A stretch of 64,000 nucleotides of DNA, taken from NCBI GenBank assembly GCA_938743325.2, contig OW568871.1, positions 124,001 to 188,000 on the forward strand, given 5' to 3'. The notes below the pieces were generated by a model. It was not told the origin of the DNA, did no database searches, and saw only the letters and a program-made list of their open reading frames with translations. The stretch comes from Pycnococcus provasolii. Lineage: Eukaryota > Chlorophyta > Pseudoscourfieldiophyceae > Pseudoscourfieldiales > Pycnococcaceae. The position numbers and the translations under genes are program-made. Positions 1 to 9,505 of this stretch are shown in pieces; within the stretch, counting starts at the first letter, position 1, and every line of letters starts with the position of its first letter.

Positions 1-385
1 TTACTGTAGACGATTCAGACCAAGGGTAAGTTAGGGTGGTAATAAGTCTACATAGGGCAAAGAACCAAGCGCGCGCGCTCGAATAACTTGTATGTAGTTC
101 TTATGTAGTGGGCGCGAGTCCAAGGCGGCGGGATCCCCCCATGCCTCCCCTGAGACTCCACCCCCGGCAGCCCGGGAAAGAGAGAGAAGAGGGGAGAGAA
201 GAGGGGAGAGAAGAGAAGAGGGGAAGGGAGGGAGGGGAAGGGGAAGGGGGAAGGGGAAGGGGGATCCCCCCACTGATCCCCCCCCCTCCGAAGTGAAGTG
301 GGATCCCGGGGGCCCTTAAACTTTAGTTAAGGGAAAAGGCGATCCCTCCCCATCACTCGCCATCACTCGCCCAGATCACTCCGTG
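1..385. other. upstream region with purine tract
   Basis: No gene is seen here. Positions about 176-262 are an almost pure purine run on the + strand (mixed GGGA, GAGA and GGAA units), which could form triplex DNA. Just before the first gene there is a short tandem CCATCACTCG-type repeat (about 349-370). A similar CCATCACTCCCC repeat precedes the P2X-like gene at 33070-33130, so this may be a shared leader motif. Antisense ORFs across the purine tract are composition artefacts. Confidence 0.5.
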
Positions 386-3300
386 ATGGCGCCGTCCTCT
401 TCCCCTTTTACCCCTTATGATGCGCGGCCTTCTTATGGTAATGGTGCCCGCGGCCGCTCACTCCTTGTGGTGGTTTCACGCCGTGGCTTCCTTAAGGTTG
501 CTACGCTTTTTCTTGTGTCTTGTGCCCTGATTAATACTTTGGTGGACGCGCGACCCCTGCCCCTCTCCCCCTCCTTGTCGAGGGACTCTTTGGGGTTGTC
601 CTCGCCTTCTTCCTCGGCGCGGGTTGTTGGTTCATCCTATGTAAGGCCTGATTCCGTCTTTAAGGCCTCCGATGTTTCAACAGCACGAACCCTTCTTGAA
701 GAAGAGGAAGAAACGCTGGAAGCTGAAGAATTTACACAGGGGGATGATGTTGGAGTGATCGACGAACACGAACGGGAGATCGCGTCAGACGACGAGACGA
801 CGGAAGAGGAGATGGGAAGTTCCGAGGAGGAGACGACGGACGCGAACGAGGAGGAGGAGACCGAAGAGGAGACGGAGGAAGCGGAAGACGAGTCCACCGC
901 GGACGAGGAGGCGGAGGCGGAGGAGCAGGAGCAGGCCCGACGCCGCCACCTCCTCCAAGACGACGAGGAGGAGGGAGCTCAGGAGGGCGACGGCGGGGAC
1001 TCCACGGAAGAGCAGCCGGAGGTGACTGAGGAAGAGCAGGCGGAGAAGGAAAAGGCAAAGACTGACGTACTCTCGTGGGCACAGGACGAGGCGGATAAGA
1101 CGAGCGTGCGCCGCGACTCGAGCAAGCACTCCTCTGAGCTGACGCAGATACGCGACGAGCAGGAGTCGGCACGCGAGGAGCGTGCTGAGGATGAGGCGGA
1201 GCGCAAGGAGGAGGCGGCAGCCTTGGAGGAGGAAGAGAAAGTGACGAAGGAGATCGAGGAGTCAGCACCTGATGCTGCGGAGGAGGAGGCTGCCGAGGTC
1301 GACGCGCGCCGCCACCTCCTCCAAGACGAGGACGGAGAGGATCCGCCGGCAATTGACGACGCTGCTGAAGCGGAGGCAACTGAGGAAGAGCAGGCGGAGA
1401 AGGAAGAGGAGAAGCAGGCAGAAAAATCGGAAAAGCTCGCATGGGCACAGGACGAGGCGGATAAGACGAGCGTGCGCCGCGACTCGAACAAGCACTCCTC
1501 TGAGCTCACGCAGATACGCGACGAGCAGGAGTCAGCACGCGAGGAGCGTGCTGAGGATGAGGCGGAGCGCAAGGAGGAGGAGGCTGCTGTAGAGGAGGAG
1601 GTGGCTGCGGAGGAGGAGGCTGCGGAGGCGGACGCTCGCCGCCATCTCCTCCAAGACGACGAGGAGGAGGGAGCTCAGGAGGGCGACGGCGGGGACTCCA
1701 CGGAAGAGCAGCCGGAGGTGACTGAGGAAGAGCAGGCGGAGAAGGAAAAGGCAAAGACTGACGTACTCTCGTGGGCACAGGACGAGGCGGATAAGACGAG
1801 CGTGCGCCGCGACTCGAGCAAGCACTCCTCTGAGCTGACGCAGATACGCGACGAGCAGGAGTCGGCACGCGAGGAGCGTGCTGAGGATGAGGCGGAGCGC
1901 AAGGAGGAGATGGAGGCTGCTGCGGAGGAGGATGCTGCTGCGGAGGCGGATCCTGCGGAGGCAGACGCTCGCCGCCACCTCCTCGAAAACGACGAGGAGA
2001 AGAAGGAATCGGCTAGCGCGGAGTTGACGACAAATGGCACTTTCATTGGCCCAATCGGAAAGAGCGACACGCTCTTTTGGGCGGAAAAGGAGGCTGTGAG
2101 CTCGACGTAAGTTGCCTGTGTTCGGTTCGACATGCCTTCTTGCTGCCTGCCCACAACTTGGTTGTGCGAAACCACTATACTGAGCTCCCGCGCCCACAAT
2201 TCGCCTCCGCCCACAAAACACACACATACACACATACATATAATTTATTCCGTAGGTTTCGTGAAGAAGATAATGCAGGCCATGAGTTGCTGAAGACGCT
2301 CGAAAAGAATGTGACGCACCACCACCACCATCATGAGGGCGTAGAAAAGAATGAGCATGAGGTGGCTGACGTGAAAGACGGCGAAAATGCAGCGGAGAAG
2401 GCTGCTCAGACTGTGCGTGAAGCAAGCCAGAGGGAAGCGGTCTCCAAGGTGGCTGGACATCTCTCACTCGAAGTGAGCAAGTCCGTGGAACATGCCAAGG
2501 GTGTGGCAAGTCGTCTCGCGAAGGCGGCATCAATCACAGGCGCCAGCAATAGCAGCCATCGCCGCCTTCTGCAGGATGAAGAGTCGCCATCAGACTCGTC
2601 GTCAGACGCTGAATCGGAAAGTGACGCCGCAGATGTGGAAAGTGACGCCGCAGATGCGAGTGAGGAGAACGTCAACGAGTTTTCGGCAACGGCTTTTCGT
2701 AAGAGGAATCGTCACGCCGATGTTCACGATCCTGAGCATGGGGTGCGTGAGAAGGTGGAGAACGAGGCTGAAGCCGAAGCGGAGAAGGAGGAGGCAGCAT
2801 CTGATGAGAAGGAGTCGCCGAAAGAAGATGACGAGGAGAAGGAGAGTGAGAAGGAAGCTGACGCGCCTGCAACTGCACCCAAACCCAAAGTGCAAATTCC
2901 TGACCGAGAAGATTCTACGCTCCGCATGGAGGCTGAGCTAATCTCTGCGGCGAAACACGCCAATGAAGACTCGGACGGCAAGATCATCGACATTGAGAGA
3001 CTGAAAAGTGCGTAGACTGTTTTGCTTTTCGTTTTGCATGAGTTACGCGCCTACGTATTTTTGATTTGATTTTGCCTCTCTCCTGAAGTTTTAGCAATCC
3101 CTAACTTCCCTTTCCGACCCCCGCCCACACGCTTCAAACCTAAATTTCTTTTCTTAACTTCTACCTAGAGAACCTTGGATCCGCACACCGCGAGAGCGAG
3201 CTGAATATGCAGGCAATCTCGGCATACGAACACTCGAAGCGTGAGAAGGGTGGCGAGACTGACCCTGTGTTGGAGGCTCTGGCACATCGACTCCATCTGA

Positions 3301-3728
3301 CTACGCACATGATCCTTCGGCAGGAGGTGAGCCATGACTCAAACAACCGAATTCTTGCGAGAGAATTGCGCAACTGTGGTGTTAAGGTCAGTGGCACCGC
3401 GGGAACGAAAAAGAAGCAATTTCTTGCAAGCCTTCTTGAGCAGGCTGCGGCGGATGAGCGCATGAGCAAAACAGCCATGGCCAGTGCTGACGAGGATGAC
3501 GACAAAAAGGAGTCGAAGAGCAAGAAGGATAAATCGTCGAAGGGTGATGACAAAAAGGACAAAAAAGGAAAGAAGGGTGATGAAAAGCAGCAAAAATCGG
3601 ACGCAGATAATGCTAGCAAGAAGAAGAAAGGCAAGGCCAAAGCCAAAAAAGGAAAGGAGCCTATGGACAAGGAAGCTGCGGCAAAGACCGCTCTCATGGC
3701 CGAGGCTACATGGGATCTTCTTGGATAA
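386..3728 (+). CDS. Secreted acidic repeat protein, three exons
   Basis: I do not recognise a family. The gene reads as three exons, 386-2106, 2256-3007 and 3169-3728, joined in phase into 1010 residues. Intron 1 starts with a perfect GTAAGT and ends CGTAG; intron 2 runs GTGCGT to CCTAG. The N-terminus carries a hydrophobic segment (residues about 30-55), suggesting a signal peptide or anchor. Most of exon 1 is Glu/Asp-rich with three related units of about 110 residues (near 940, 1306 and 1638); units 1 and 3 are almost identical. Each unit begins with RRHLLQ, and the motif returns as RRHLLE and RRLLQ. In algal secreted proteins such dibasic-LLQ motifs often follow the signal region and look like processing sites (inference). 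Exon 3 holds a short folded-looking helical part and ends in a Lys-rich tail. The start is the ATG at 386. Confidence 0.72.
942..1990 (+). repeat. In-frame tandem repeat, about 330-365 bp units
   Basis: Three units begin at about 940, 1306 and 1638, each opening with the RRHLLQ codons and running through a conserved block ending AERKEE. Copies 1 and 3 match almost base for base over about 270 bp, whereas copy 2 differs in its acidic middle part. A fourth, shortened start lies near 1970. The homogeneity of copies 1 and 3 suggests recent unequal exchange or gene conversion. Confidence 0.8.
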
Positions 3729-3819
3729 AACTACTACGTATGTAAAGAGGCAGCGAGAGCTCGCTTATATTCTACAATTGTTGGCGTACATAACTTTCCT
3801 TCCGCAGGGTGTGGGGTAT

Positions 3820-4680
3820 TCATTGATCAGTCTGAAAGTCCGGGCTACGCTCGAACCTCGGTTGATTCCCCGACACCATCTGAAGAATCATGTTTAACTT
3901 TTCGTGCATTTGCCTCATCTCCGTCTCCGTCCTCGCGAGGCGATCTTCCACCGACAGTGCAGTTCTCTCGCCGGGCTCCGGCGAACCTTCAGAGAGACCT
4001 GCGGCGCTTAAGGAACTTCGGCGACGGCGCGTTCCGCTTCTACGCCCAGCTTCCAAGCTGTCTTGCTCGTTGCCCTCGACGATTGCGTCAGTGTTGCCTT
4101 CGGTCGAAGCATTGGATACAACTTTGACAGCAGTCATTTCGATGTCGTCGCTCTCTTCTGGAATAGGAGGTTGTGTAGAAGGCATGTGCTCATCCTTTCT
4201 GTTCCCCTCGACACGCATGGTGCCCCACGAAAGGCGCTTGACGCGGTCTTGCCCTGTGTTCTTGCCTCCAAGCTTGCTGCCCGAAATCAGTTCCATAGAC
4301 ATGCGACGCGCCATGGCCATAGATTCAGCTGGTGTCAATTCCTCCGTGCCTGATCTCTTTTCCGGCGTGCCCGGCGCCACCATCGCGCGACTGGTATCCA
4401 TCGACGCTTTCCTCGTCTCTTCGTTCTCCGCGGCGTACATGCCCGCCTCCCTGCTGGCAAAGTCCATCAGAATTTGCCTGTGATTCGGGAATGTTTTTAT
4501 GCAAATGTCAAAATCAGCTTTCGACAATCTCGCGAGCTCGCACAGCTTGACTGCCATGAACCAGTCCCAGCACTGCTTGTTGAAGGAGTCCGGATCTATG
4601 CTAAAGTTTTTCTTCACCGTGAACGTGTTCCTGACATCCTCAAAAGTGCGCGACCTGGTGAGAGCGTTTAGCGAGAGCAT
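3820..4680 (-). CDS. Truncated cyclic-nucleotide-gated channel-like protein
   Basis: The protein from the ATG at 4680 has 286 residues. Near its start it has a segment of the form IDPDS...CWDWFM, typical of the run into transmembrane helix S1 of CNG/EAG/HCN-type channels. Directly after this comes LSKADFDICIKTFPNHR, typical of the last helix of the cyclic-nucleotide-binding domain. Helices S2-S6, the pore, the C-linker and most of the ligand domain are absent from this locus. The tail is Ser/Arg-rich and ends in a predicted coiled coil (about residues 255-280) like those closing many channel subunits. The frame stays open upstream to 5100 through a (GTGGAT)n microsatellite, and a 5' exon is possible (GTGAGT near 5078, pyrimidine-rich acceptors near 4900 and 4830). 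The true N-terminus is therefore uncertain. Confidence 0.55.
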   Translation of the reverse strand: MLSLNALTRSRTFEDVRNTFTVKKNFSIDPDSFNKQCWDWFMAVKLCELARLSKADFDICIKTFPNHRQILMDFASREAGMYAAENEETRKASMDTSRAMVAPGTPEKRSGTEELTPAESMAMARRMSMELISGSKLGGKNTGQDRVKRLSWGTMRVEGNRKDEHMPSTQPPIPEESDDIEMTAVKVVSNASTEGNTDAIVEGNEQDSLEAGRRSGTRRRRSSLSAAGLSEGSPEPGERTALSVEDRLARTETEMRQMHEKLNMILQMVSGNQPRFERSPDFQTDQ

Positions 4681-4936
4681 CACGCTCGTTCGTCGCTTCT
4701 CCGAAGCGCGTCGAGTGCTCTTTGCAGGCGGACTTGGCACGTCATGATGGTTCACCGTTGCGACGGTTCCTCCCCCCCCCGTTATACTCGACGGCTGGTG
4801 CAGATGCGGCGGCCGCGCCAGCAGTCTGTAGAGGTAAGTTCGCCTCCTCCGTGACTGGCCCTTGCATGCTATGGAGACTGTGAGCGAGTTGCGCGGCTGA
4901 AAGGGAAGGTAAGCTGCTGCGAGCCGTCGTCGACGT

Positions 4937-4962
4937 GGATGTGGATGTGGATGTGGATGTGT
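4937..4962. repeat. (GTGGAT)n microsatellite
   Basis: A short GTGGAT array lies upstream of the channel-like gene. It is open on the minus strand as His-Pro or Ile-His dipeptides and is probably untranslated or intronic. Confidence 0.7.
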
Positions 4963-5398
4963 GTGCGCGTGTATGGAAGGATGTATGAGTGTATGACGGC
5001 CGATAATGTGCGATCCCGTGAAGGATTGGCCGGCTTGGGTTGGCTTAAGCGGCTTAAGCGGGTTAAGCGACAACTCACAAGAACTCTGGAACCTGACCAT
5101 TCGACCTTAAGGACTACTTACCACTTTTCACATGTTGGAGTTTTTAGGGGTTTGTATTATAGTACGACCTCATCACCTGTCGAAGTTTGGGGGTTAAGGA
5201 GAAGCACAAGAGAAGGTTCTTTTCAATGGAAGGGGAGACTTCTGACACATTATGTGCTCCCAAGCAAGCTGAAGGGGCCCCCTTATCAAGGTTGCTATCG
5301 ATTTTTCAAGGCCGCGTCTTCCGTCAGCCCAGACACGAGAGCGTGAGCCAGAGCGTGTCCGAGAATTGGTGTCGTCAGCCACCCTTCTCCGCCTAGAG

Positions 5399-5520
5399 GT
5401 ACCCGTACTACATAAGCTGGTTGTGAACATAGTATAGTCCAGTCCAAAACGGGTGGTATTTGACCACTGGACCCGCTCCAACCACAGCTTATGTAGTACT
5501 AAAAACAGTAAAAAGTACCA
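5399..5520. repeat. MITE-like hairpin repeat
   Basis: A perfect 15-bp inverted repeat pairs 5405-5419 with 5485-5499 (GTACTACATAAGCTG and its complement). It is flanked by weaker outer complementarity, GGTAC at 5399 and GTACC at 5516. The arms continue imperfectly into GGTTG/CAACC. It carries no ORF. The size and symmetry fit a miniature inverted-repeat element or a stable transcript hairpin; no clear target-site duplication was seen. Confidence 0.5.
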
Positions 5521-5593
5521 CAGACAGACAGAAAAGAAACGGCGCGTTTAAGCTTAGAATCGGAAGATTTGATTCCAGACTCTGCTGGGCCCA

Positions 5594-5850
5594 ATTGTGG
5601 AAATTTGGTCGGGAAATTAAGTCCACGGTGAACAGTTGGTGGGATTGTGGAAATTTGGTCGGGAAATTAAGTCCACGCACGGTGAACAGTTGCACACGGT
5701 GAGAGCCTGAGAGGCGGGCTAGGTGGCCTGTGCACCTCCCCCTAGCCCCTAGGTGGGCAACAGCTGTGAGCCTGTGAGGTGGGACACCCGTTGACTGTGA
5801 GGCCAACAACTGTGAGGCTGTGAGGCTGTGAGGCTGTGAGGTCGGTGACT
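5594..5850. repeat. 50-bp tandem duplication and GTGAGGCT minisatellite
   Basis: A unit starting ATTGTGGAAATTTGGTCGGG occurs at 5594 and again at 5644, a period of 50 bp with a small insertion before the second GGTGAACAG. Downstream, at about 5765-5845, there is a loose array of GTGAGGCT and GTGAGGTG units. The stretch between 5100 and 6052 otherwise holds no convincing gene. Confidence 0.7.
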
Positions 5851-6052
5851 GCTCAACCGTATTGCGACCTTTATGTACCTCTTGGCATAATCAAGCCATT
5901 CTTGACTCACTATGTACCAGAAGCAACTTTGGGCATACACTGCCCAATCATTCCATATCATTCCATCATTCTCCATGAACGGGATTTCTCATTGATTGTT
6001 CCGGCCGCTACCTTTCCTAGAAGAAATACCCCTGTACATAGCGCGCTACACT

Positions 6053-8470
6053 ATGTGGCGCGGTGGTGTTGCTCCTCGTCTCGGTCAGCTTCTCGCAACC
6101 ACCATAGCGATAGCGCTCCTGAGAGGAGCTGGAGGAGCACAAGCACAGACAGTGCAGCTCTCAACAGGGAGTGAAAAGCTGCACACGTTCAAAGGAGAAG
6201 AACTCTCCAAACCTTTTTTTCTACCAACGCGTGAGCCGAAGTTCCTGACGTACGACGAACTGTGGACGGTGCTGCGTAATCCACCGAAGCCGGAGAATGA
6301 CGGAGCGGTGTTTCAAATCTTTATGCTTCACGAGTCATTCGAAGTTGAGTTGAATTCAACATTGCTAGCCTGTGAAACAAAGGCGTCAGGAGAACGCAGG
6401 TGTGAATTTGGAAGACCGCTGCAAGAAAACGGGTACTCAAGCGTTGTTCTCACTGGCGGTGATGTCGTTAAGTCTCCAGCCGGCGAAATTTGGCGTGTAC
6501 AACCTTGCGAACACCGCCTGAACCGCATGCGTGCAAATATCTCCGACGGGACAACTATCGTGTTGCCAGCAGGCTTCCAGGTTGTGTTTGAAAACGTGGA
6601 GCTCGTTCTTCCGAGTATACTGACATTTCTCGAAGCTACGAGCTACGGGACCCTGTTGAACAGCACTGGCGCAGATGAAATTAGAGGCAAGCTGATTTTT
6701 CGCGACGCCACCGTGATGTTTTCGTGCCGAACTCAGACGGACAGGGACAGCCTCGTGTTCTTTGTGACTAACATGCTGGCAAACCAGTATTTCGTGAACC
6801 TGTTTTCTGGAGATAATGCGTCGCAGCGAGAGATTCCGCCTCCCAACCCGCCGAATGCGCTTGATACGAAAAACATAACGCGCATGGCGTGGTACCTCGA
6901 AAAAGATGGCGTCAAGTTGAACGACGTTCCCACCAATGAGCCGTGGCGAAGTGTTCTGCTCATGAAGAACGCAACTACGGTCTGCTACACAAACACAACG
7001 CGCGAAGCAAATCTCGGCATCACGACGACATCTCCACCAGCACCACAGTCCGACGACAGCGGCAAGAACGGACGCAGCCGTGACATAAGTCCTGCTCTTG
7101 TTGCCATTATTTCAGCGGGCGCCTTCATCATCCTCGTCGTATCAGCAAAGGTGACGTGGGACTACGTCTTACGTCGCATTCGCCCTTCGCCGCAGAGCGA
7201 TAGCAAGATGATGGAAAGCAGTGGTGGCGAGCTCGCGTCGGTCGTCGTCACACCCGCGCTCCCAACGTCCTCGGACTCGTCTTACTCTTCAACTGATAAA
7301 GACGGTACCGACAGTAATCAAAATGCCGCGACGGTCTCGTTGAAGGTGATGATGCCAGAGCTCGCAAGCGTCGAGCAAGCCGAGGAGCTCGTCCAGAGTG
7401 TGACAACGGGCAACCTGTTCAAGCTCGTTGGCAACAATGACACGAAGTTGCACCCCGACTGGAATTTCGACGCCTTCAAGTTTGCGCGTGAAACGGTTAC
7501 GCCGCTCGCCATGATGGCCATGCATGTGATGGAGGCGCGCAATCTGCCAAGTCGGCTCAAGCTCGACCGCCTCAAGCTCGCGCGCCTGCTGCTGACTGCA
7601 GAGCGTGGGTACACGCCTGCGAATCCGTACCACAATGCCGTGCATGCTGCAAATGTCGTTCGGACTCTTTACTGCATACTGAACGCAGCTCAAGCCGACG
7701 CGTTCAGCCCTGCGATGGAGTTCGCCGCGCTGCTCGCCGCGGTGATGCACGACGTTGGACACCCAGGCCGATCGAACACGTTTATGGTGAAACGCCGAAA
7801 GTTCTCGTTCGTGATCAATGAGGGCGACGTGAATGAGCAGGTGTCCGCGATGATCATGAAGATCATGCTATCTATGCCTGAGCTGGACATCTTCCAGACG
7901 AAAGTGCACGGTGAGCATCTGCGTACCGCGATCTTGAACCTTTGCATCGAGCTGATCCTCATCACATCTTTTGCGAGGTACAGCGCCTTAACAACTAAGC
8001 TCGAAGCCATCTTGGAGGATGATGGCGACCACTTCTGCGGGGCTTGGGGTGTGATGCGAGAGGATGACTTCACAAACCAAGAGGCCATCAGTCTGCTCGA
8101 GCTGGCGTTGGTGTGTTCCGACATCGGGCATGTGTGCGACGAGTGGGGTGTGCACGAAGAGTGGGTGGCACGTTTGACGGAGGAATTCCACTTGGAGGGT
8201 GACGACGTGAAACTGGACGGGCAAAAGCCGGCACCATTCATGGATCGCGATGCTGGAGGCTTTTTTAATCTGCAAGATGGTCAGGTTGGTTTTCTGGAGA
8301 ACGTCGCACTCCCGCTGATGCGCCTCGTGCCGCGGCTGTTCGGTGAGAAAGTGGCACCACTTGTGACGCGCACAGAAGCGAACAAGTGGAAATGGCAGAC
8401 GCTCATCGAAGCTCGCAGGGCGAGTGAGAAGCACGTGAGCTGGGCGAGTTCCAACAAGGAGGCGAAGTGA
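6053..8470 (+). CDS. Membrane cyclic-nucleotide phosphodiesterase with ectodomain
   Basis: The protein has 805 residues. From the ATG at 6053 it opens with a signal peptide ending near AGGAQA, then an ectodomain of about 310 residues with several N-glycosylation sequons that I cannot assign to a family. One transmembrane helix follows at about 345-368, then a cytosolic class I phosphodiesterase domain. The metal-binding signature is present: HNAVH (His527, His531), HDVGHPG (His566, Asp567) and a later Asp in CSDIGH. The family hydrolyses cAMP and/or cGMP; which one cannot be told from sequence alone. The likely reading is a surface receptor that controls cyclic-nucleotide breakdown inside the cell. 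The catalytic half and 3' flank are duplicated almost exactly in the next gene. Confidence 0.85.
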   Translation: MWRGGVAPRLGQLLATTIAIALLRGAGGAQAQTVQLSTGSEKLHTFKGEELSKPFFLPTREPKFLTYDELWTVLRNPPKPENDGAVFQIFMLHESFEVELNSTLLACETKASGERRCEFGRPLQENGYSSVVLTGGDVVKSPAGEIWRVQPCEHRLNRMRANISDGTTIVLPAGFQVVFENVELVLPSILTFLEATSYGTLLNSTGADEIRGKLIFRDATVMFSCRTQTDRDSLVFFVTNMLANQYFVNLFSGDNASQREIPPPNPPNALDTKNITRMAWYLEKDGVKLNDVPTNEPWRSVLLMKNATTVCYTNTTREANLGITTTSPPAPQSDDSGKNGRSRDISPALVAIISAGAFIILVVSAKVTWDYVLRRIRPSPQSDSKMMESSGGELASVVVTPALPTSSDSSYSSTDKDGTDSNQNAATVSLKVMMPELASVEQAEELVQSVTTGNLFKLVGNNDTKLHPDWNFDAFKFARETVTPLAMMAMHVMEARNLPSRLKLDRLKLARLLLTAERGYTPANPYHNAVHAANVVRTLYCILNAAQADAFSPAMEFAALLAAVMHDVGHPGRSNTFMVKRRKFSFVINEGDVNEQVSAMIMKIMLSMPELDIFQTKVHGEHLRTAILNLCIELILITSFARYSALTTKLEAILEDDGDHFCGAWGVMREDDFTNQEAISLLELALVCSDIGHVCDEWGVHEEWVARLTEEFHLEGDDVKLDGQKPAPFMDRDAGGFFNLQDGQVGFLENVALPLMRLVPRLFGEKVAPLVTRTEANKWKWQTLIEARRASEKHVSWASSNKEAK

Positions 8471-8784
8471 CGACGACGACGACGATGACGACGACGACGA
8501 CGATGATGATGATGATGCGGGCACGCGTGGGCACCTGCTCTCGCTCAGACCACTGGAAACAATTGTATATAATGATATAATACGGGACGACAATCACATT
8601 CGCAGGTATATTAATCAAAGCTGTGTATGTTTCTTTCACCGGGTACAATTATTGTTTTTAAACGTGTTCATATAATATTTTATTTTACTTGTAACTCAAA
8701 ACACAAAACACATGAAATCGACTCAACAGCAATCCAACGAAATTTGCATCTGTTCCCTTAGGCATCTGGACTTACGGACGGCTG
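7216..8784 (+). repeat. Segmental duplication, copy 1
   Basis: This block covers the juxtamembrane and phosphodiesterase coding region plus about 310 bp of 3' flank. It matches 10180-11723 at very high identity; I noticed fewer than about ten substitutions in the coding part. Near the start there is a divergent patch (7238-7292 against 10206-10226) of different length. Small indels in GAC/GAT triplet runs follow the stop codon. Confidence 0.9.
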
Positions 8785-9505
8785 AGTGCTGACGCCGCCG
8801 CCATGATGCCATGATGGCAATGACAAGCTCATAGCGCGTCACGCACAGCACCGTTTTGCTCGCACTACCCTTACATAGCCTACTCCTACTATGATAAGGA
8901 CTGTGCACGCTGATGATGGTGTGTTGAGCCTCGAGGAGTGCGTGAGCTGAGCCTCGGAGGCCGGGAGGTGGCTGCTGAGGGGGAAGCATTTCTGCATTTT
9001 ATGTACACGACGCATTGTTTTACCGACCAACACTACCCATTTTTTAAACCGCATGTAAGTACCGTACTGTACTCCGTCGCGAAAGGCCGCGCCCGGCGCG
9101 CCGAGGTTGCCCAGCCGAGGGACGACCAGATGGCACTCTCCTCTCTCTTCGAACGAGCGTGGAAAAAGGAACAAAGTTTGCACCATTTGCGGCGAGAACA
9201 ACAATTGGCCTTCTCGCCGGTTCCCTTGTTTTCTCTTCATTCGCATGGAGCTGTGACGTCATCGGCACGATCCACATCACTGATCAATCAGCAATCGCAA
9301 AATCCAGCGGCACTTTTTAATGGATGGATCAGCAAGGCGAGGGCATCTATTTGGCGGCCAAATCAGACGACTTTTCGGCGACTTTTCGGCGACTTCGACA
9401 GGCAAGTACCAAACTAGGCGCGACTTTCTGGGCAAGGCGAACATAGACTAAACTTACTGTACAGTCGCAGTCGCCCCCGGCACCCGGCTGCCCGGTCCTG
9501 GGGTG
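8785..9505. other. Intergenic region
   Basis: No gene is supported between the duplicated 3' flank and the next start codon. Two small ORFs (8938-9417 + and 8839-9246 -) overlap on opposite strands and have no recognisable features. Promoter elements of the second phosphodiesterase gene are presumably here, but none can be named. Confidence 0.4.

Noticed and set aside
732-1868. Long Arg/Pro- and Ser-rich minus-strand ORFs
   Set aside because: They mirror the Glu-rich repeats of the gene at 386-3728; biased codons remove stops on the other strand.
2318-2335. Six-histidine run as a vector tag
   Set aside because: It lies within a natural exon with matching codon context and normal flanks, and no vector sequence is present.
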